64,000 nucleotides of DNA from Inia geoffrensis (Eukaryota; Chordata; Mammalia; Artiodactyla; Iniidae). The translations under genes and the position numbers were made by a program. Shown here in pieces: positions 11,580-63,450 of this stretch. A model generated the notes under the pieces. The model searched no databases. It was given only the letters and a program-made list of their open reading frames with translations, and was not told where the DNA came from. The first letter of the stretch is position 1. Each line of letters opens with the position of its first letter. Location of the stretch: contig CM070913.1 of the NCBI GenBank assembly GCA_036417435.1, forward strand, positions 16,832,680-16,896,679, written 5' to 3'.

Positions 11580-11638
11580 GGGGACTGGAGTTACGGAGGG
11601 CTGACCCAAGAATTATCGCGAGAGCAGCTGCTGGACAG
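11580..11638 (+). other. PIGN: Putative PIGN untranslated exon 1
   Basis: A strong donor (GGACAG then GTAAGTG) at 11639-11640 follows a CCAAT/GC-box promoter on the plus strand. The first coding exon, at 21559, begins with an acceptor and only 28 bases of 5' UTR, so at least one upstream untranslated exon must exist. This is the best candidate. The 5' boundary given is a guess, and further small untranslated exons may lie in the intron. Confidence 0.6.
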
Positions 11639-12502
11639 GTAAGTGTCAGGGGCGTTCCGTGGTTGAGGAGCGTTTATGGTGGTGGCTTAGAAACGTTCAT
11701 TCTCTTGGATGTCCTTTCGGGAACAGAGGGGAACTGTGACCTCGAGCTGGGTCCCGCCTTCGCGGTGAGGAGGCCCCATTCCTGAGATCAGGCCTGACCT
11801 GTATAAGCCCAGGTAAAGTCCGGGACTAGTGGGGGAGAGGTGCGGTGGCCCCGAAAGTGGCCTCACGCCCGCCGCCGAGCTGCTTCACTTTTCCTTAGCA
11901 CGTTTCACTTTTTCTGCTGTGTGCCGCCAATTGGTCACATTTTCTCCGCACGTGTAGCAAGTGCCCAGGGCAGGGGCTGTAGTCAGAATGTGGCTCCCTT
12001 TCTTTTCCTTGCCTTCCCAGCCGTGTATCCGTTTGCCGCGGAGGCCTAGGAGAGCGCCTTCTCGCCACAGAGTTAGTAGTGATAGGGCAGGATGCCATAG
12101 GGTGGGGTGTGGGAGGTGGAGAGAGTAAATGGAAAATGGAAGTCAGAGGTTTGGATTTGCGTGGATCAGAGAATACCCTGATCGCCTCGACTTCAGTAGC
12201 AAACTGTTAGAATCTCAGGATTTTAATACACAGGGATGCTTCAAAATATCAAACGCAGTCCCTCAGTGGAGGGAAAAGTAAACTTAATCCTAGAGACGTT
12301 CAATGACCCGGATAAGTCAGCTCCATCAATAAGTATTCAAAGGAACTAAAGTCAGTTCTCTTATGTCCAAAGCCATTCTTTCTCCGCTATGCCTTGCAAC
12401 ATTTCTGACTTGTACATTTAGGCTGGAGTCAAGGTACTGACTGTGGAACTGAGAAATTGTTTTCAAACTTGGCTGCTTTTGACAGTTTTGATATCCTTTA
12501 TC

Positions 12503-12605
12503 AAATGTTAGCACAGTATACTAAGTTTGGACAGTATACAAAGTATACTTTGGACGGTATATATATATATTGGACAGTATACAAAAATGTTAGCACAGTA
12601 TACAA
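12503..12605 (+). repeat. Local GTATAC-rich duplication
   Basis: AAATGTTAGCACAGTATAC occurs at 12503 and again at 12585 (period 82). GGACAGTATACAAA is also repeated between them. GTATAC appears five times and a TATATA run lies in the middle. Confidence 0.85.
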
Positions 12606-13329
12606 AGTTTGCCACTTTTGCACTTTTAGATTTCCCTGTCATTCTGCATAGGTCCTTCCTTTAAGCACCAAAATAGAGGTGGCAATAATTATGTTATCAG
12701 GTAAGTTATGTTACATTGAAGCAGTGAAGTATCTCCTTTAGGCCTGTGGAAAAATAAAAATATAGCGTTCTTATATAGCCTTAGGTCAGGTTATTGGTTT
12801 ACATGTAAGTGTATACCAACAGTTAAATGTCGGCTTTAATTTCAGTTTACCCAGGCTCAGTAAACTAAACTTTTCATTTGAATGAGGCTTTGGGTTTTTC
12901 GTTTTATTTTTGGTAGAAGTTGTTTTTGATGTTATTAATACTAAGAATTCAAAGTATTTTTTATAGAACATTAGCTCCTAATGTTTGAATTCTAAATTTT
13001 TGTGTGTGTGAGCCATATATTGAAGAAAAGCATGGAAAAAAAAATCGTGGATCTTAGAAAAATAGTATCAAACTAATCAATGCTGTTACATATTTCTTAG
13101 CTAAAAGGATTGCTGCTCCTTATTGAGTTTGCCAGAGAGACTGAAAATGGAACCAATTTCTGGAATGGAGGAATGGAAGGGATTAGGGACTGGTATGGAA
13201 AGGGCATGATTAGAAATGGGTTGTTTGTATAGTACAATATTTCCATCTCTGTAATGGGGAATTTTAGAAATACTTTGTATTTAGGGTCCCTGCACTTAGG
13301 GTCTTCCCTTAGAGGATTGTGCTTATTAG

Positions 13330-13500
13330 GTTGAAGAGCCTAAAGTTCATATCCCAGTTCTGCCAATTATTTACTGTGAGACTTTTAAATAGTTACTTGA
13401 CTTCTCTCAGCCCTCATCTGTCGAGGGGATGCTGAAAGTATATAGAATTAGGAATGTGCTTGTCACCGTACCTGGTACCTAGTACACAATAAATGTTATA
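13330..13500 (-). repeat. MIR-like element
   Basis: TTCTGCCAATTATTTACTGTG, ACTTGACTTCTCTCAGCC and CAATAAATGTTA form the usual antisense MIR order. Confidence 0.6.
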
Positions 13501-15539
13501 GTCAGTTCTCAATTAATGTAATACTAGTATATGGAGAACATTTGACAGACTTAAAAATAAAGCAAAACAACCCCTTGTCAATTGTTTAGTAGCTACGACC
13601 AGAAAAAGCAATTAAGGTAGTAGGCCCCAAAGGGAATATCTTTAATTTAAGGTCTGGTTTCTAAAATGAAAGTTGAAAATATCAATAGATTTAAAATATG
13701 TTTCCTCAGAGAGTTGTAAGGAGTTGGATGTAGAAGACCTTCCATGACTGGCTTCCTATAACACGCCTGTAGTTTCCTGATTCTACTTCGTATCCTATAA
13801 TCATGGACTTGTTTATGTGACCTTCCAAGCCCGTAACAAATCAACTGGCCAGTCTCCTCAGTAAGTACTTTTCTCTTCCGCAATACATAGAGGTTTACGT
13901 ACCAATTTAAAATGTTTAAGAAATAGCACATACTAGAATATTAATAATTGCTGATCTCTACTTTTAATTTGCTGTTAATATTGTTGAGAAATTTTCTTTC
14001 TACTTATCAAGAGCTGCATTAATTTGGTCTTTACAGCTAATGTTTCACTGAATAATATGGATAGTGATTGAAGTTTGTATCTTAGTGATGAAAATATAAA
14101 AGATCACTTTTTTCCAAGCACTTAAATCATTTTCATGTTTAAAAAATTATTTTTTGCTTTAGTAGTCTTAAAATAACCACAAGTAATATTTCAAATGCAA
14201 GTTTTTCATTGACTTAAAGTTTTATAAGTATCTAATTTTTTATACATTTTTATACATTCTAATTTTTTAACATTGTTTTTTAGCATGTGGTAAACATCCC
14301 ACAGGTATAAGCTAAATAACTTTTATTGATATATGGTTATGTGTATTTTAAAATTTTTAGTAATTCATTTATTTTGATGGTTTCCAAATGATTCATCCGT
14401 GACAGTTTTCTTTTTCACTAAATCTGAATAAAAATGATTTTTTAAAAACAGAAATATTAAGTAATAATATTGCTTAATTACATGTGCTTAGAAATAATAA
14501 AATAAGTAGTGTGTGAAGAATAATATTTTGGAATCACCGAAATTTTATGTATAGTAAATGACTTAAACATAAAAGTTGTTGTGGTTGTTTTTAAGTATCC
14601 TGAATCTTCACAGTTCATGCGTATGTTCTGGAGGAGGAATAAATAGAGAAACAAGGCAGCCTCTAGTGGCTATCCTGCATATTACATTTACCTTTGAAAT
14701 GATAATTGTAAGTCATTTATTAGTCCTTAGTAAGTGCCCAGGACTGTGATGAGTGCTGGAGAAAGCCTGTCTTGCTGTCCTGGAATCAACTTTAAATGAT
14801 AGAGACAGACATTACTACAAATAGTCAGAGTCATAGCCATATAATTGTAAACTGAAGTAAAGGTTTTGGCTTCTGATTTGGACTGCATAGTCCCTGAGGA
14901 AGTGATGCTTGAGAGTGCAAGTTAGGGACTTGACTAGGATCCCACTGTCACTATATAACAGAGCTAGATTTTTATGTTGGCTGTTACAGCTTCAGGGTCA
15001 AAGTTCTCAAATACAATTTTTGTTTCACTACTTCAGTAAGGTTTTGGGTAGTGGAAAATTTGTATTATCCTTTGACACATAAACTTTGACTTTATATAGA
15101 AGAGTTGTGTAATAACAATGGAGAAAAGAAAGAACATAAGTCCAGGGAGTTATTTGTAAATACAAATGAAAGTGAGAAGTGATATACATATTTCCTTATA
15201 TATAAGCATGAAAAGGAGAGTACTCAGGTTTCCATGGTAAAGAGGAGTATTTAAATCAGTGTGAGCTTCTGTACATCTAGATATATACAGTATGTACTTT
15301 AGTTGCCAGTAGAGTTTAAGATCTAACTGAAATGAATTAAGTACTTGAAAAATGACTTACTTTGCATAACTAAATATGATACCTGATAGATGGGGTCCTG
15401 AGCTGGATGACAGAAAAAAGGATAAGTGAATAGAATATTATGGATAATTTTGGAATAATAAATCTGACAATTTGGATGAAATGGACAAATGGACAAATTA
15501 AAAGATACAACTACCAAAACTCACTCAACAAGTAGTAAA

Positions 15540-16560
15540 TAATCATAACATCTCTCTGTATATGAAGAATTTATAGTTAAAAACCTTCCAACAAAGAAAA
15601 CTCTGAGCCATTGGTTTCATTGGTGAATTCTGTTACACAAGAAAGGAAGAAATAATATAAATTCTACACAGACTCTTCCAAAAAATAAAAGAGGTAACAG
15701 CACTTCCCAATGCATTGTCTGATACCAAAACCAGAGAAAAAAGAAAATTATAGTCTAATATCTCTAATAAATATTACTTTAAAATGCTAAATAGTATTTC
15801 AGGAAATAAAATCCAGTAGTATATAGAAAGGATAATACTTAATGATCAAGTGGGGTTTATTCTGGGAGTGCAAGCTTGGTTTACCGTTTGAAATTCAATC
15901 AGCGTAATTCACCACATTGGGAGACTAAAAGAGAAAAACCGAATGATCATGATCATCTCAATAGATGCAACAAAAGCATTTGACAAAATCTAGCATTCAT
16001 TCACAAGTTAAAACTCTTTGCATATTGAGAGTAAAAGGGAACTTCTTTAACTTAAGAAAGGGAATCTACAAAACCTGGATAACTGACAACTTTCACCCTA
16101 AGACTGGAAACAAGGCAAGGATTTCTGTTGTTATTACACCTATTCAACATTATACTAGAGGTCCTAGACAGTACAACAAGCGTGAGACATAAATAAAAAA
16201 GTATAGATTGCTAAGAAGTCCTGTTTTCACAGGTGACATAGTTATCTCTTTAGAAAATCAAAAGATACCTACATAAAAATTACTATAACTAATAATTTTT
16301 CAGTGTTGCAGGATACAGAGTGAATGTATAAAAATCAGTGGTAATTTAAGAACTAACAAGGGGAAATTGAAATAAAAAATATCATTTACAATAATATCAA
16401 AAAATGAAATATGTAGGGATGAATCACAGAGGCATGAGGAAACTTTGAGGGTTATGGGTATGTTCACTATCTTGACTGTGATTATTATACACTTTAAATA
16501 TATACAGCTTATTATAGGCCAATTATGCCTCAATAAAGCTATAAAAATGCTATAAAGAGT
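15540..16560 (+). mobile_element. Old LINE-1 ORF2 to 3' end fragment
   Basis: Reverse-transcriptase-region text is readable (TCTCAATAGATGCAACAAAAGC, ATTTGACAAAATC). It is followed by a 3' UTR-like end with TATGCCTCAATAAAGCT. Many frame breaks. Confidence 0.75.
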
Positions 16561-16564
16561 ATTA

Positions 16565-16985
16565 TTGGGACACTTCAAAAATCTGGAGTATAGATGGTAG
16601 ATTAGATAAAAATACTGACGTTGAGTGTACTGAAGTTGTTAACTCTACTGTAGGTATATATGGGAGTATCATTATTCTCAGGAAATAAATACTGAAGTAT
16701 TTAGGGGTAAAGGGCCATAGTGTATGTAACTTATCTTCACATGGTTCAGAAACAATATTATGTGACACACACACACCCCCAAACCTCCCACCCGCACACA
16801 TGGGAGGGGTAAGTTAAAGAGGTGAGGCAGGGACCAGAGAGACAAGAGGGAGAAAATGATAAAGCAAGTGGGAAAAATGTTAACGTTAGATGTATATGGC
16901 TAAGGGGTGTATGGATGTTCATACCACTATTGCAGTTTTTCTCTGAATTTGGAATTGTTTGAAAATAAAAATGTTAAAAATCTAT
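16565..16985 (+). mobile_element. Second old LINE-1 3' end
   Basis: Ends AAGTGGGAAAAATGTTAACG then GAATTGTTTGAAAATAAAAATG, typical of older LINE-1 3' UTRs. A CACACA/CCC low-complexity patch lies at 16764-16800. Confidence 0.65.
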
Positions 16986-17009
16986 ACAAAAGTGTTGTCA
17001 TTTACAAAA

Positions 17010-18225
17010 ATTACTTAGGTGGGACACGAAATACAATCACCAAAAGAAAATTAATTGAACTTAATCAGAATTTAAAAGTACTGCTATTTGAAAAACGCTG
17101 TTTAAAAAGTGAAAAGGGCAAAAAAAGAGGATTAAAAAAAGTTCATTAAATGCATGAGAAGTTGCTCAACGTTATTGGTCATCAGGGAAAGGTAAATTAA
17201 AACCACGATAGGTTACCACTACACTCCCACTAACTAACTATAATTGAATATACTCAAGAGTGGGGGGAACATTATAGCAATATATAAGAAATTATAAAGC
17301 ACATTATACTTACTATAAAAGTAAATTCTAAAATGACATTTATAGCCAAATTATAGATTGTCAATAAAATAAAGTGGGGTTTTTTTGCGTTAGGTGGGCC
17401 TCTCACTGTTGTGGCCTCTCCCGTTGCGGAGCACAGGCTCCGGATGCGCAGGCTCAGCGGCCATGGCTCACGGGTCCAGCCGCTCCGCGGCATGTGGGAT
17501 CTTCCCAGACCGGGGCACGAACCCGTGTCCCCTGCATCGGCAGGCGGACTCTTGACCACTGCGCCACCAGGGAAGCCCAAAATAAAGTTTTAAAACACTT
17601 AAAGACATTGCTTGTAGGTGTGTTAAACAGTTTGGAAAAAGTTTGGTAGTTCTTTTTATACATTTAAACATCTGCTTACCATTTAACCCAGCAATTCTAA
17701 TTCTGCATATTTATTCAAGAGAAATGAAAGCATATATTCACAAAGTCATTTACTGTTCATAGAAGCTTTATTTATAATAGCCCAAAACTGGAAACAATTC
17801 ACATATCCATCAAGAGGTGAATAGATAAACAATTTGTAGTATATCCATACAATGGATCCTTCTCAGTATTAAAAAGGAAGAAACAACTGAATCACAGCTG
17901 TGCATGAATCTCAAAAATGTAATACTGAATGAAAGCAGATACAGTAAAGTACATACTGCATGATTCCATCTCAATGACACTTCAGAATGCTAAAAATTAA
18001 TCTTGCATCACAGAAGGCAGTGATTGCTTATGGTCAGAGCTGTGGGGACAGGGTTTGACTGCAGAGGAACATGGGGGAATTTCTTGGAATGATAAAAATA
18101 CTCTGTATCTTGATTCTGGTGGTTGGTTATGTGAGTGTTTATATTGGTCAAAACTTATAAAATGTAAATGGTCCATTTTTGTATATAAATTATACTTTAA
18201 TAAAGTTGATTGAAGAATTAAAAAA
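17010..18225 (+). mobile_element. Third old LINE-1 3' fragment, split by a SINE
   Basis: Text such as AACCCAGCAATTCTAATTCTG, TATTTATAATAGCCCAAAAC and AATTATACTTTAATAAAGTTG spans a CHR SINE at 17376-17578. Confidence 0.75.
17376..17578 (-). mobile_element. CHR SINE
   Basis: Minus-oriented and inserted in an old LINE-1 tail. Target AAAATAAAGT is repeated at 17366 and 17579. Confidence 0.92.
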
Positions 18226-18649
18226 TAGATGCCATTCATTAGCGTTTGTCAGAAAAAATTTAGTAAGACTATTGACCTTAGAATAATTAACTCTAAATAA
18301 GTGGAATGTATTATAACAAGAACCCTTATACTCAAAAGAAAAACAATTGTATGAACTAGTGGTAATTTTTATTTAATATGCATATATTTTAAAAATGGTT
18401 AAAAACATAACATTAGTAGGTAATTTTTTGGATCTGAAAGAATTATCACAGGGCTCCTTGTTAGCATTGAAAAGTGGCCTACTAGATATTGTATTTTTGC
18501 ATACATCTTTTGATTGCCTAATATCCCATATATCTTCAAAGACCTTCCTTGCTTTGGCTGGGTCCTTTGCCTCGTTCTTTGTGGTCCTACTAAAACATGT
18601 GGTCATGCGTATTCAACACGGACATGTGGACCATGTCTATTCACTTTTC

Positions 18650-18990
18650 AGATTCTGTTGCTGAGCATAATACTTGCAAAATAGTAGGTTTTGAATAAAT
18701 GTTGTTGAAGTAGGATTCATTTCCGCCAAAATTACTTTGCCATTCATTTTAATAAGTTCCTTAAAAAACATTGATTGAGCACCTACTTTTTCAGTAGGTA
18801 GGACATAACAGTGGTGAACAAGATATCAAGCCTTATGGGGCTTATATTCTAGCGGAAGAGAATCACTAAGTAAATTTCAACAATAAATACAGAGTGTGTC
18901 ATTGTTTAAATCAGGTAAAATGAGGAAAGGGTCTACTCTAGGGTGGTGTAGAAACCTTGAGGAGGCGACATTTGAGAAGATGGTGTGAAA
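18650..18990 (-). repeat. L2/MIR-like remnants
   Basis: TTTTGAATAAATGTTGTTGAA and TATGGGGCTTATATTCTAGCGG match the typical text of ancient LINE/SINE ends. Confidence 0.5.
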
Positions 18991-21568
18991 AATAAGGAGC
19001 CTGCCATGGGAAGAGCCAGCTGAAGAGCCCCGAGATAGTTCACTTGGAACTGAGCGGTTTCCCTGGATGCAAGACTTCCAGTGCCCAAAGTGGGGGGGCG
19101 GTGTGTCCCAGGCACAACAGGGTGGTCCAGCTGCTCCACTGTGCTGTAGGCTCCAGCTCTTCTTGCTTTCACAAGGATTTTTAACTCCTGCAGTTACTCC
19201 ACCTTTCTGTTGCAGCATTAATTTCTTTCTACATTTGAAATCATTCCTCAGCACACAGATCTAGTGTCTCCTAGCTGAGGAAAACCTCTATTGGCCATAC
19301 ATCAATTTTCATTTAAGAAAAGAACTTTTCTTGAGACTTAGCATTCTCCCAAAGAGCTGTACTCATCCCACTGTCTTTCCCTCCCTGACCTCCCATTTAC
19401 TTTCAAGCAAGCACGTTCATGGGGCTTACCTCTCACTACTCTGTTGAAATTCCTCAGTAAGGTTAACAAGGACTTCAGTTTGCTGCCCTGCTCTTACTCC
19501 AGTCTTTATGTGTACCTGATAAAGTTGACCACACCCTCCTCTCTTGAAACACTGATATTAATAATAATTTCCGTGTTTGAAATCTTGTCCTTTAGAATAT
19601 TCGCTTAATGTCTCCTTCATCAAATTTAGTTTGTTGTACTGTGTGTATTTGAAGGAGGGCTTGTGAGATAAGCAAGAGAAATATATATTGCAAGTGTTTA
19701 ATTAGTTTATCATTAGGAGAATCAGTATTCAGCTGAAACAATTATTTCCATATATAGCATATCAAAGGCCTTAAAGATGTTCATAGCCTTTGATTCAGTG
19801 ACTGTACTTATAGGCAGTATCTTAAGCACATAATGTGAAATGTCTGAAAAATTAACATAAAAATTATATATAAATTTAGATTAATCACATCGATACTTTT
19901 AATAGTAAAAACCTGCTTAAGAATATGGAGGTGAGCAGGAAAATTAAAATGCACCCATAGAATAGAGTTATGGTAATGGTAAATGATGTGTAGGAAAAGG
20001 TGTTTTTTTTTTTTAATAACAGAAATGTTAATGTATAATAAAGGAAAAAAAACTATATAAAATTGTGAGCCTCTGTAAAAATGTAGATAGGATAAAAATT
20101 GTAAGAAACTGTGAACAGATTTTTCTTTAGGTAGTAGAATTGTAGGTAATTTTTCTATATTTCCAAACTTACCACAGTGATTTTATTTTTATAATCAGAC
20201 TGCTGTTATTAAGATGGGGGTTGCTATGTGGTCAAAGCTCATAAGGAAAATACATATTTATTCTGAGAGTGTTGCCTTCGATTGCAGAATAGCATCTACT
20301 CAGTAAGGGACTTTCATAATTTGTGGAATATCTTTGATATTTAGTTGACTCTTGATTCTCCCAAGAAAAAAGTGGCCCATAATTTGACCATTTTCTCTAT
20401 TTTATTTTATTATTTTATTATATGCTTGACTTTGATAAGGTTTTTTCCTCAATGTTTCAGTTTTTTTGCAGGATATTTTGCCACCCTTTCCTTTCATAAT
20501 GTACTTCTTCAGGCCAGGAAGAATAAGATGTATCTGTAATTAAATTAACTCCTCTTTAGTGTTTTTCAGCCAAGCGTCACTATGTGTAACTAATGCAGTT
20601 ACATTACAAGGACAAGTTAGAGTACTTTGCTGTTATTTGTAATCTGGGTAGAGATTCACCAGCAAAAGCAAACTGTAGACTGGCTTGAATAGCACTCCCC
20701 TGGACTCCCATTGATTTAGGCAGTTAATGGTATACTTTAAATGTGTTATTTAAATGTTTCACATTGCTTAGTTTTCCTTCCCTAAGTACTTGTAAGCTCA
20801 TCAGATTTGTGACTGTGTCACTTTGGTGGTCTCTGTAGTTCCCCAGCACACAATTATGCGCTTAATATGTGCACAGAACATTTTTACTGAAAAAATGAAT
20901 GTAACCCTCTGCTTTTTTGTATTGATTCAGGGAACTAAAATAAAGTGTTCCCTTAATGAGTGTAAATCTTCTGAAGCAAAGATGAAATTTAACTACTTTT
21001 CCCTTCCCCTGCTAAATGGACAAAATGCATGTTGTCTGCTCAACTTGGTGATAGTCAAGAGAAGCTAAAACTGTCCTGAGTTGATAACCAAAAGTCAAAA
21101 AAAAAAAAAAAAAGAAGCACAAATAATTAAATAATGTTAAATTCTGAGAATATCAATGGTTGTCACATGGGTAGCCAAGACCACCATGAGTTATATTTTC
21201 TATCTTATACAGGATTTGACTTGACTGAACCCTAATTCATTTTAGGACTCATTTAATTCTTTCTTTGTTTTTTGATCCTGTTAGTTTTTATGAGCTTAGT
21301 ATGCATTTAAGTTTATTATAAATTGTTTATTGGTGCTAATTACTTATGATATTTGAACTTTTTGCTTGAGTGTACTTTATCATATATTTTATTTCTGTAT
21401 TATCTCATTATTAAATAATGCTTGTTACCATCATAAAGGTGAAGCTGTGTTATGTAATATTTTAAAATATACAATCTATATGTAGTCATCAAAATAAGTG
21501 AAAATATATATGATTGAACTAAGGCTTACCCAAATTTAATTTTGTTCCCTCTTTTCAGTTTTTCTTGA

Positions 21569-60905
<39,337 letters not shown>

Positions 60906-62034
60906 GTATGTTCAGAAAGTTTAATGAAGATTCAGATGATGGTGTAAAATCATAAGACTAAGGAAAGAAATTATATCAAATTAACTGCAGTGAGTTCATA
61001 TAATGTACATGCTGTACTAAGCTAACTCTTTCATTTGCTTTTGTTGTACTGGGTGTTTTTTTCTCAGTAATCTCTGTTTCTTTAGTTGGGAAAAGAGTGT
61101 ATCAGTAATAATGGTCCTGTAACTTAAAAGGCTATAAAGATAGCTGTGTAATTTACATTTGCCTATGGCATTAATTGTGTTGTTTTTCTGTTTATTTTTA
61201 TAATTATTTAGCATGTTATAAGTATTCTGTATCTTTCTACAGTACAGGTGATCAGAAAACAGTTTCAAAGCAATATATTTAACTTTACCTGATATTAAGT
61301 TTAGGAGCTGGAAAGAAATAAAATCACTTATTCAAAATGTTCCTTTTAAAAGGAACATATTCCTTTCTGGAATATACATTTTTCTTACCTTTTTCATCTT
61401 TCTAAAATTCTTAAATACAGATTCCAGAACTTTCTATATATCCTTATTTTAAGAATTAGTCCCTAGTTTACTGTACTTTCAATGCCAAAACAACCCCATA
61501 CTTTCAATGCCAAAAAAACCCCGCTCTTTAATAATACTTTATACAACTGAGAAAATATAACTGTACATATATGGTTTAACTATATTAAAATACTTTACTC
61601 TTTTAAAATATATTACTGTCATTTACTAGGGATAGTATGCCTCTTCCATCTCCTTTACTTCATCCTCTAATGATTATTACCATGTCCAAATCATCTAAAA
61701 AGTAATATACCTGAATGGTGTATTATTAATAATAATAGTCTGCAGACATTTCCAGTGATAACTTTTTTCAATTTTATACTTTATTTTTCTGTAATGGAAG
61801 GAAGAGCAGTAGTATTTATTCCATTTTTTTATAATGCTGTAATGCATCTTAAATAGTTTACCCCAACTAATTTTCATTATTTGAATGTATGTGAAATTGG
61901 CTAGAGTAGAAATCATTTCTTACATGGTAGGAAAAGAGACAAAAACAAACGTGTTTTAGTGGATGATATAACTAGGCATTCAGCTGGGTATTTGAAGTTT
62001 ATTTTGCCACTTTAAACATAACAGTGCTGGAAGT

Positions 62035-62165
62035 AGGCATTATAATTTTTCTATATAAAAGAGGAAACTGAAGCTATTTAAGTAATTTGCAAAAGACCAT
62101 TCAGCTAGGATGTGGAGGAACTGAGATTTGAGTCCAGAGTAGTCTAATGCCAAATGCTGCCTTTT
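62035..62165 (+). repeat. MIR-like element
   Basis: AAAGAGGAAACTGAAGCTA, AGACCATTCAGCTAGGATG and TTTGAGTCCAGAGTAG keep the MIR order. Confidence 0.65.
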
Positions 62166-62674
62166 GGTATTTGTCTTGACGTTTTGGGTTATTGAGAAGG
62201 GATATGATGTCTTTAGATTGTTGTGTTCGCAGCTGATAGTTCTTTATTCGTTAATCTGATAATGCAGAGAGTATTTGTGTATACAGCACAATGCGAGATG
62301 CTTCATAGGATACACCAAGAAATACAAAATTCAGATACAAAATTACAAGCTTCTCAAGGAGCTTGTAATTAAATAAAGTAGATAAAAGATGTATACACAT
62401 AGCCACCTTATCAGGTATAGGTCATATACTACACTATATTACATAAGACAGCAAATGTTTGACAACTTTAATATAAAATGTTAAGTGAATGTGATACAAT
62501 GACTATCACATTTTAAATAAAGAAAATCTCACTTTAGCTAGGGTGATGATAACAGGAAAAAATAAGTCTTGGTGGAAATTTAACAGTCAGAATATAGGGA
62601 GAGGATAAGAATTAAAGCAGATTGAATAATATAAATAGAGGCAGAGTTGGGAAGATGTATTTTTATTCTGGGAT

Positions 62675-62900
62675 AATAAGTAATATTTATTAAACTGCAC
62701 TATTCCAGGACTGTCCTGGGTGTTGTACATGTGTTATTCAGTTAAGCTTAATACTACCCTAAATTTAATGGTTATGATTCTCATAATATGGATGGGGGAA
62801 TTTAGGCTCAGAGAGATAAATGTTTTCCTCCAGGACACACTGGTGTCCTTGAACTCCAATACTTAAATTCATGTTCTTTCTGTACCATGCTGCCTTCAAA
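62675..62900 (+). repeat. MIR element
   Basis: TAATATTTATTAAACTGCAC, GGACTGTCCTGGGTGTTGTAC and TTAGGCTCAGAGAGATAAA, ending at TACCATGCTGCCTT. Confidence 0.7.
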
Positions 62901-63069
62901 ATAAATAGTTCAGTTTGGGGGGAATTTGGGAGGTTTGTTCAAGGGCCTAATAAGAGATAATACTGATAATATAGATTAGGTGGAAGTAATCAAAGGCCTC
63001 ATATGCTAGACTATAGAGTTTAGACTTTATTTAGTGAAGAGCTGGTCTATCACTTAGAGTTAAACCAGA

Positions 63070-63450
63070 GAAATAGACCAGTAGGATCTCTGTATTAAGA
63101 AATTTAGTGTAAGAAACTGGCTTATGTGACTGTGGGGCTAGTTAGGCAGGTCCTAAGTTCAGAGGTCAGGCCATCAGGAAGGGCAGACTGGAACTTGCAG
63201 GCAGGAGCGGAAGCTTCACTCCACAGGTACAGTTTCTTCTTCAGGGAACCCTCTGTTCTGCTCTTAGAGCCTTTTGTGAATCAGACTCACCGTGATTGTT
63301 CAGGATAATCTCCCTTAAAGTCAACTGATTATGGACTTTAATCACATCTACAAGATATTTTCACAGCCAACACCTAGATTAATGTGTGATTGAATAACTA
63401 ACTAGGGTCTGTAGCCTAGCCAAGTTGACACATAAAACTGACCATTACAG
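63070..63450 (+). repeat. Ancient interspersed repeat, class not assigned
   Basis: TCTCCCTTAAAGTCAACTGA, TTTAATCACATCTACAAGAT and CCAAGTTGACACATAAAACTG form a block I recognise as a common mammalian repeat ending, but I cannot name the family with confidence. Confidence 0.5.

Larger units (their letters stand above)
10640..11800. promoter_or_regulatory. CpG island and bidirectional RELCH/PIGN promoter
   Basis: This is the only long GC- and CpG-rich unique stretch in the window. It covers RELCH exon 1, the spacer, and the putative PIGN exon 1. It has no TATA box in the expected place. It contains many GC boxes (CCCGCCCC-type runs at about 11447-11478, 11537-11545 and 11573-11583), two CCAAT boxes and a TCTCGCGAGA element. 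RELCH is transcribed leftwards and PIGN rightwards, with about 0.46 kb between the RELCH start codon and the PIGN donor. The arrangement is a typical housekeeping bidirectional promoter; exact start sites are inferred. Confidence 0.88.
11639..21558 (+). other. PIGN: PIGN 5' intron region
   Basis: This covers the span from the putative untranslated exon 1 to the first coding exon. It holds the right shoulder of the CpG island, a local GTATAC-rich duplication (12503-12605), a MIR (13330-13500), a long degraded LINE-1 (15540-18225) with a SINE in it, and L2/MIR-like remnants at 14720-14960, 18650-18990 and 19430-19560. Additional untranslated PIGN exons are possible but none could be picked out by eye. 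From 13500 to 14700 I see nothing assignable. Confidence 0.65.

Noticed and set aside
11130..11642. 170-codon Pro/Arg-rich frame on the plus strand in the CpG island
   Set aside because: It overlaps RELCH exon 1 in antisense and the promoter spacer, and it crosses the PIGN exon 1 donor. GC-rich DNA has few stops, so openness is expected.
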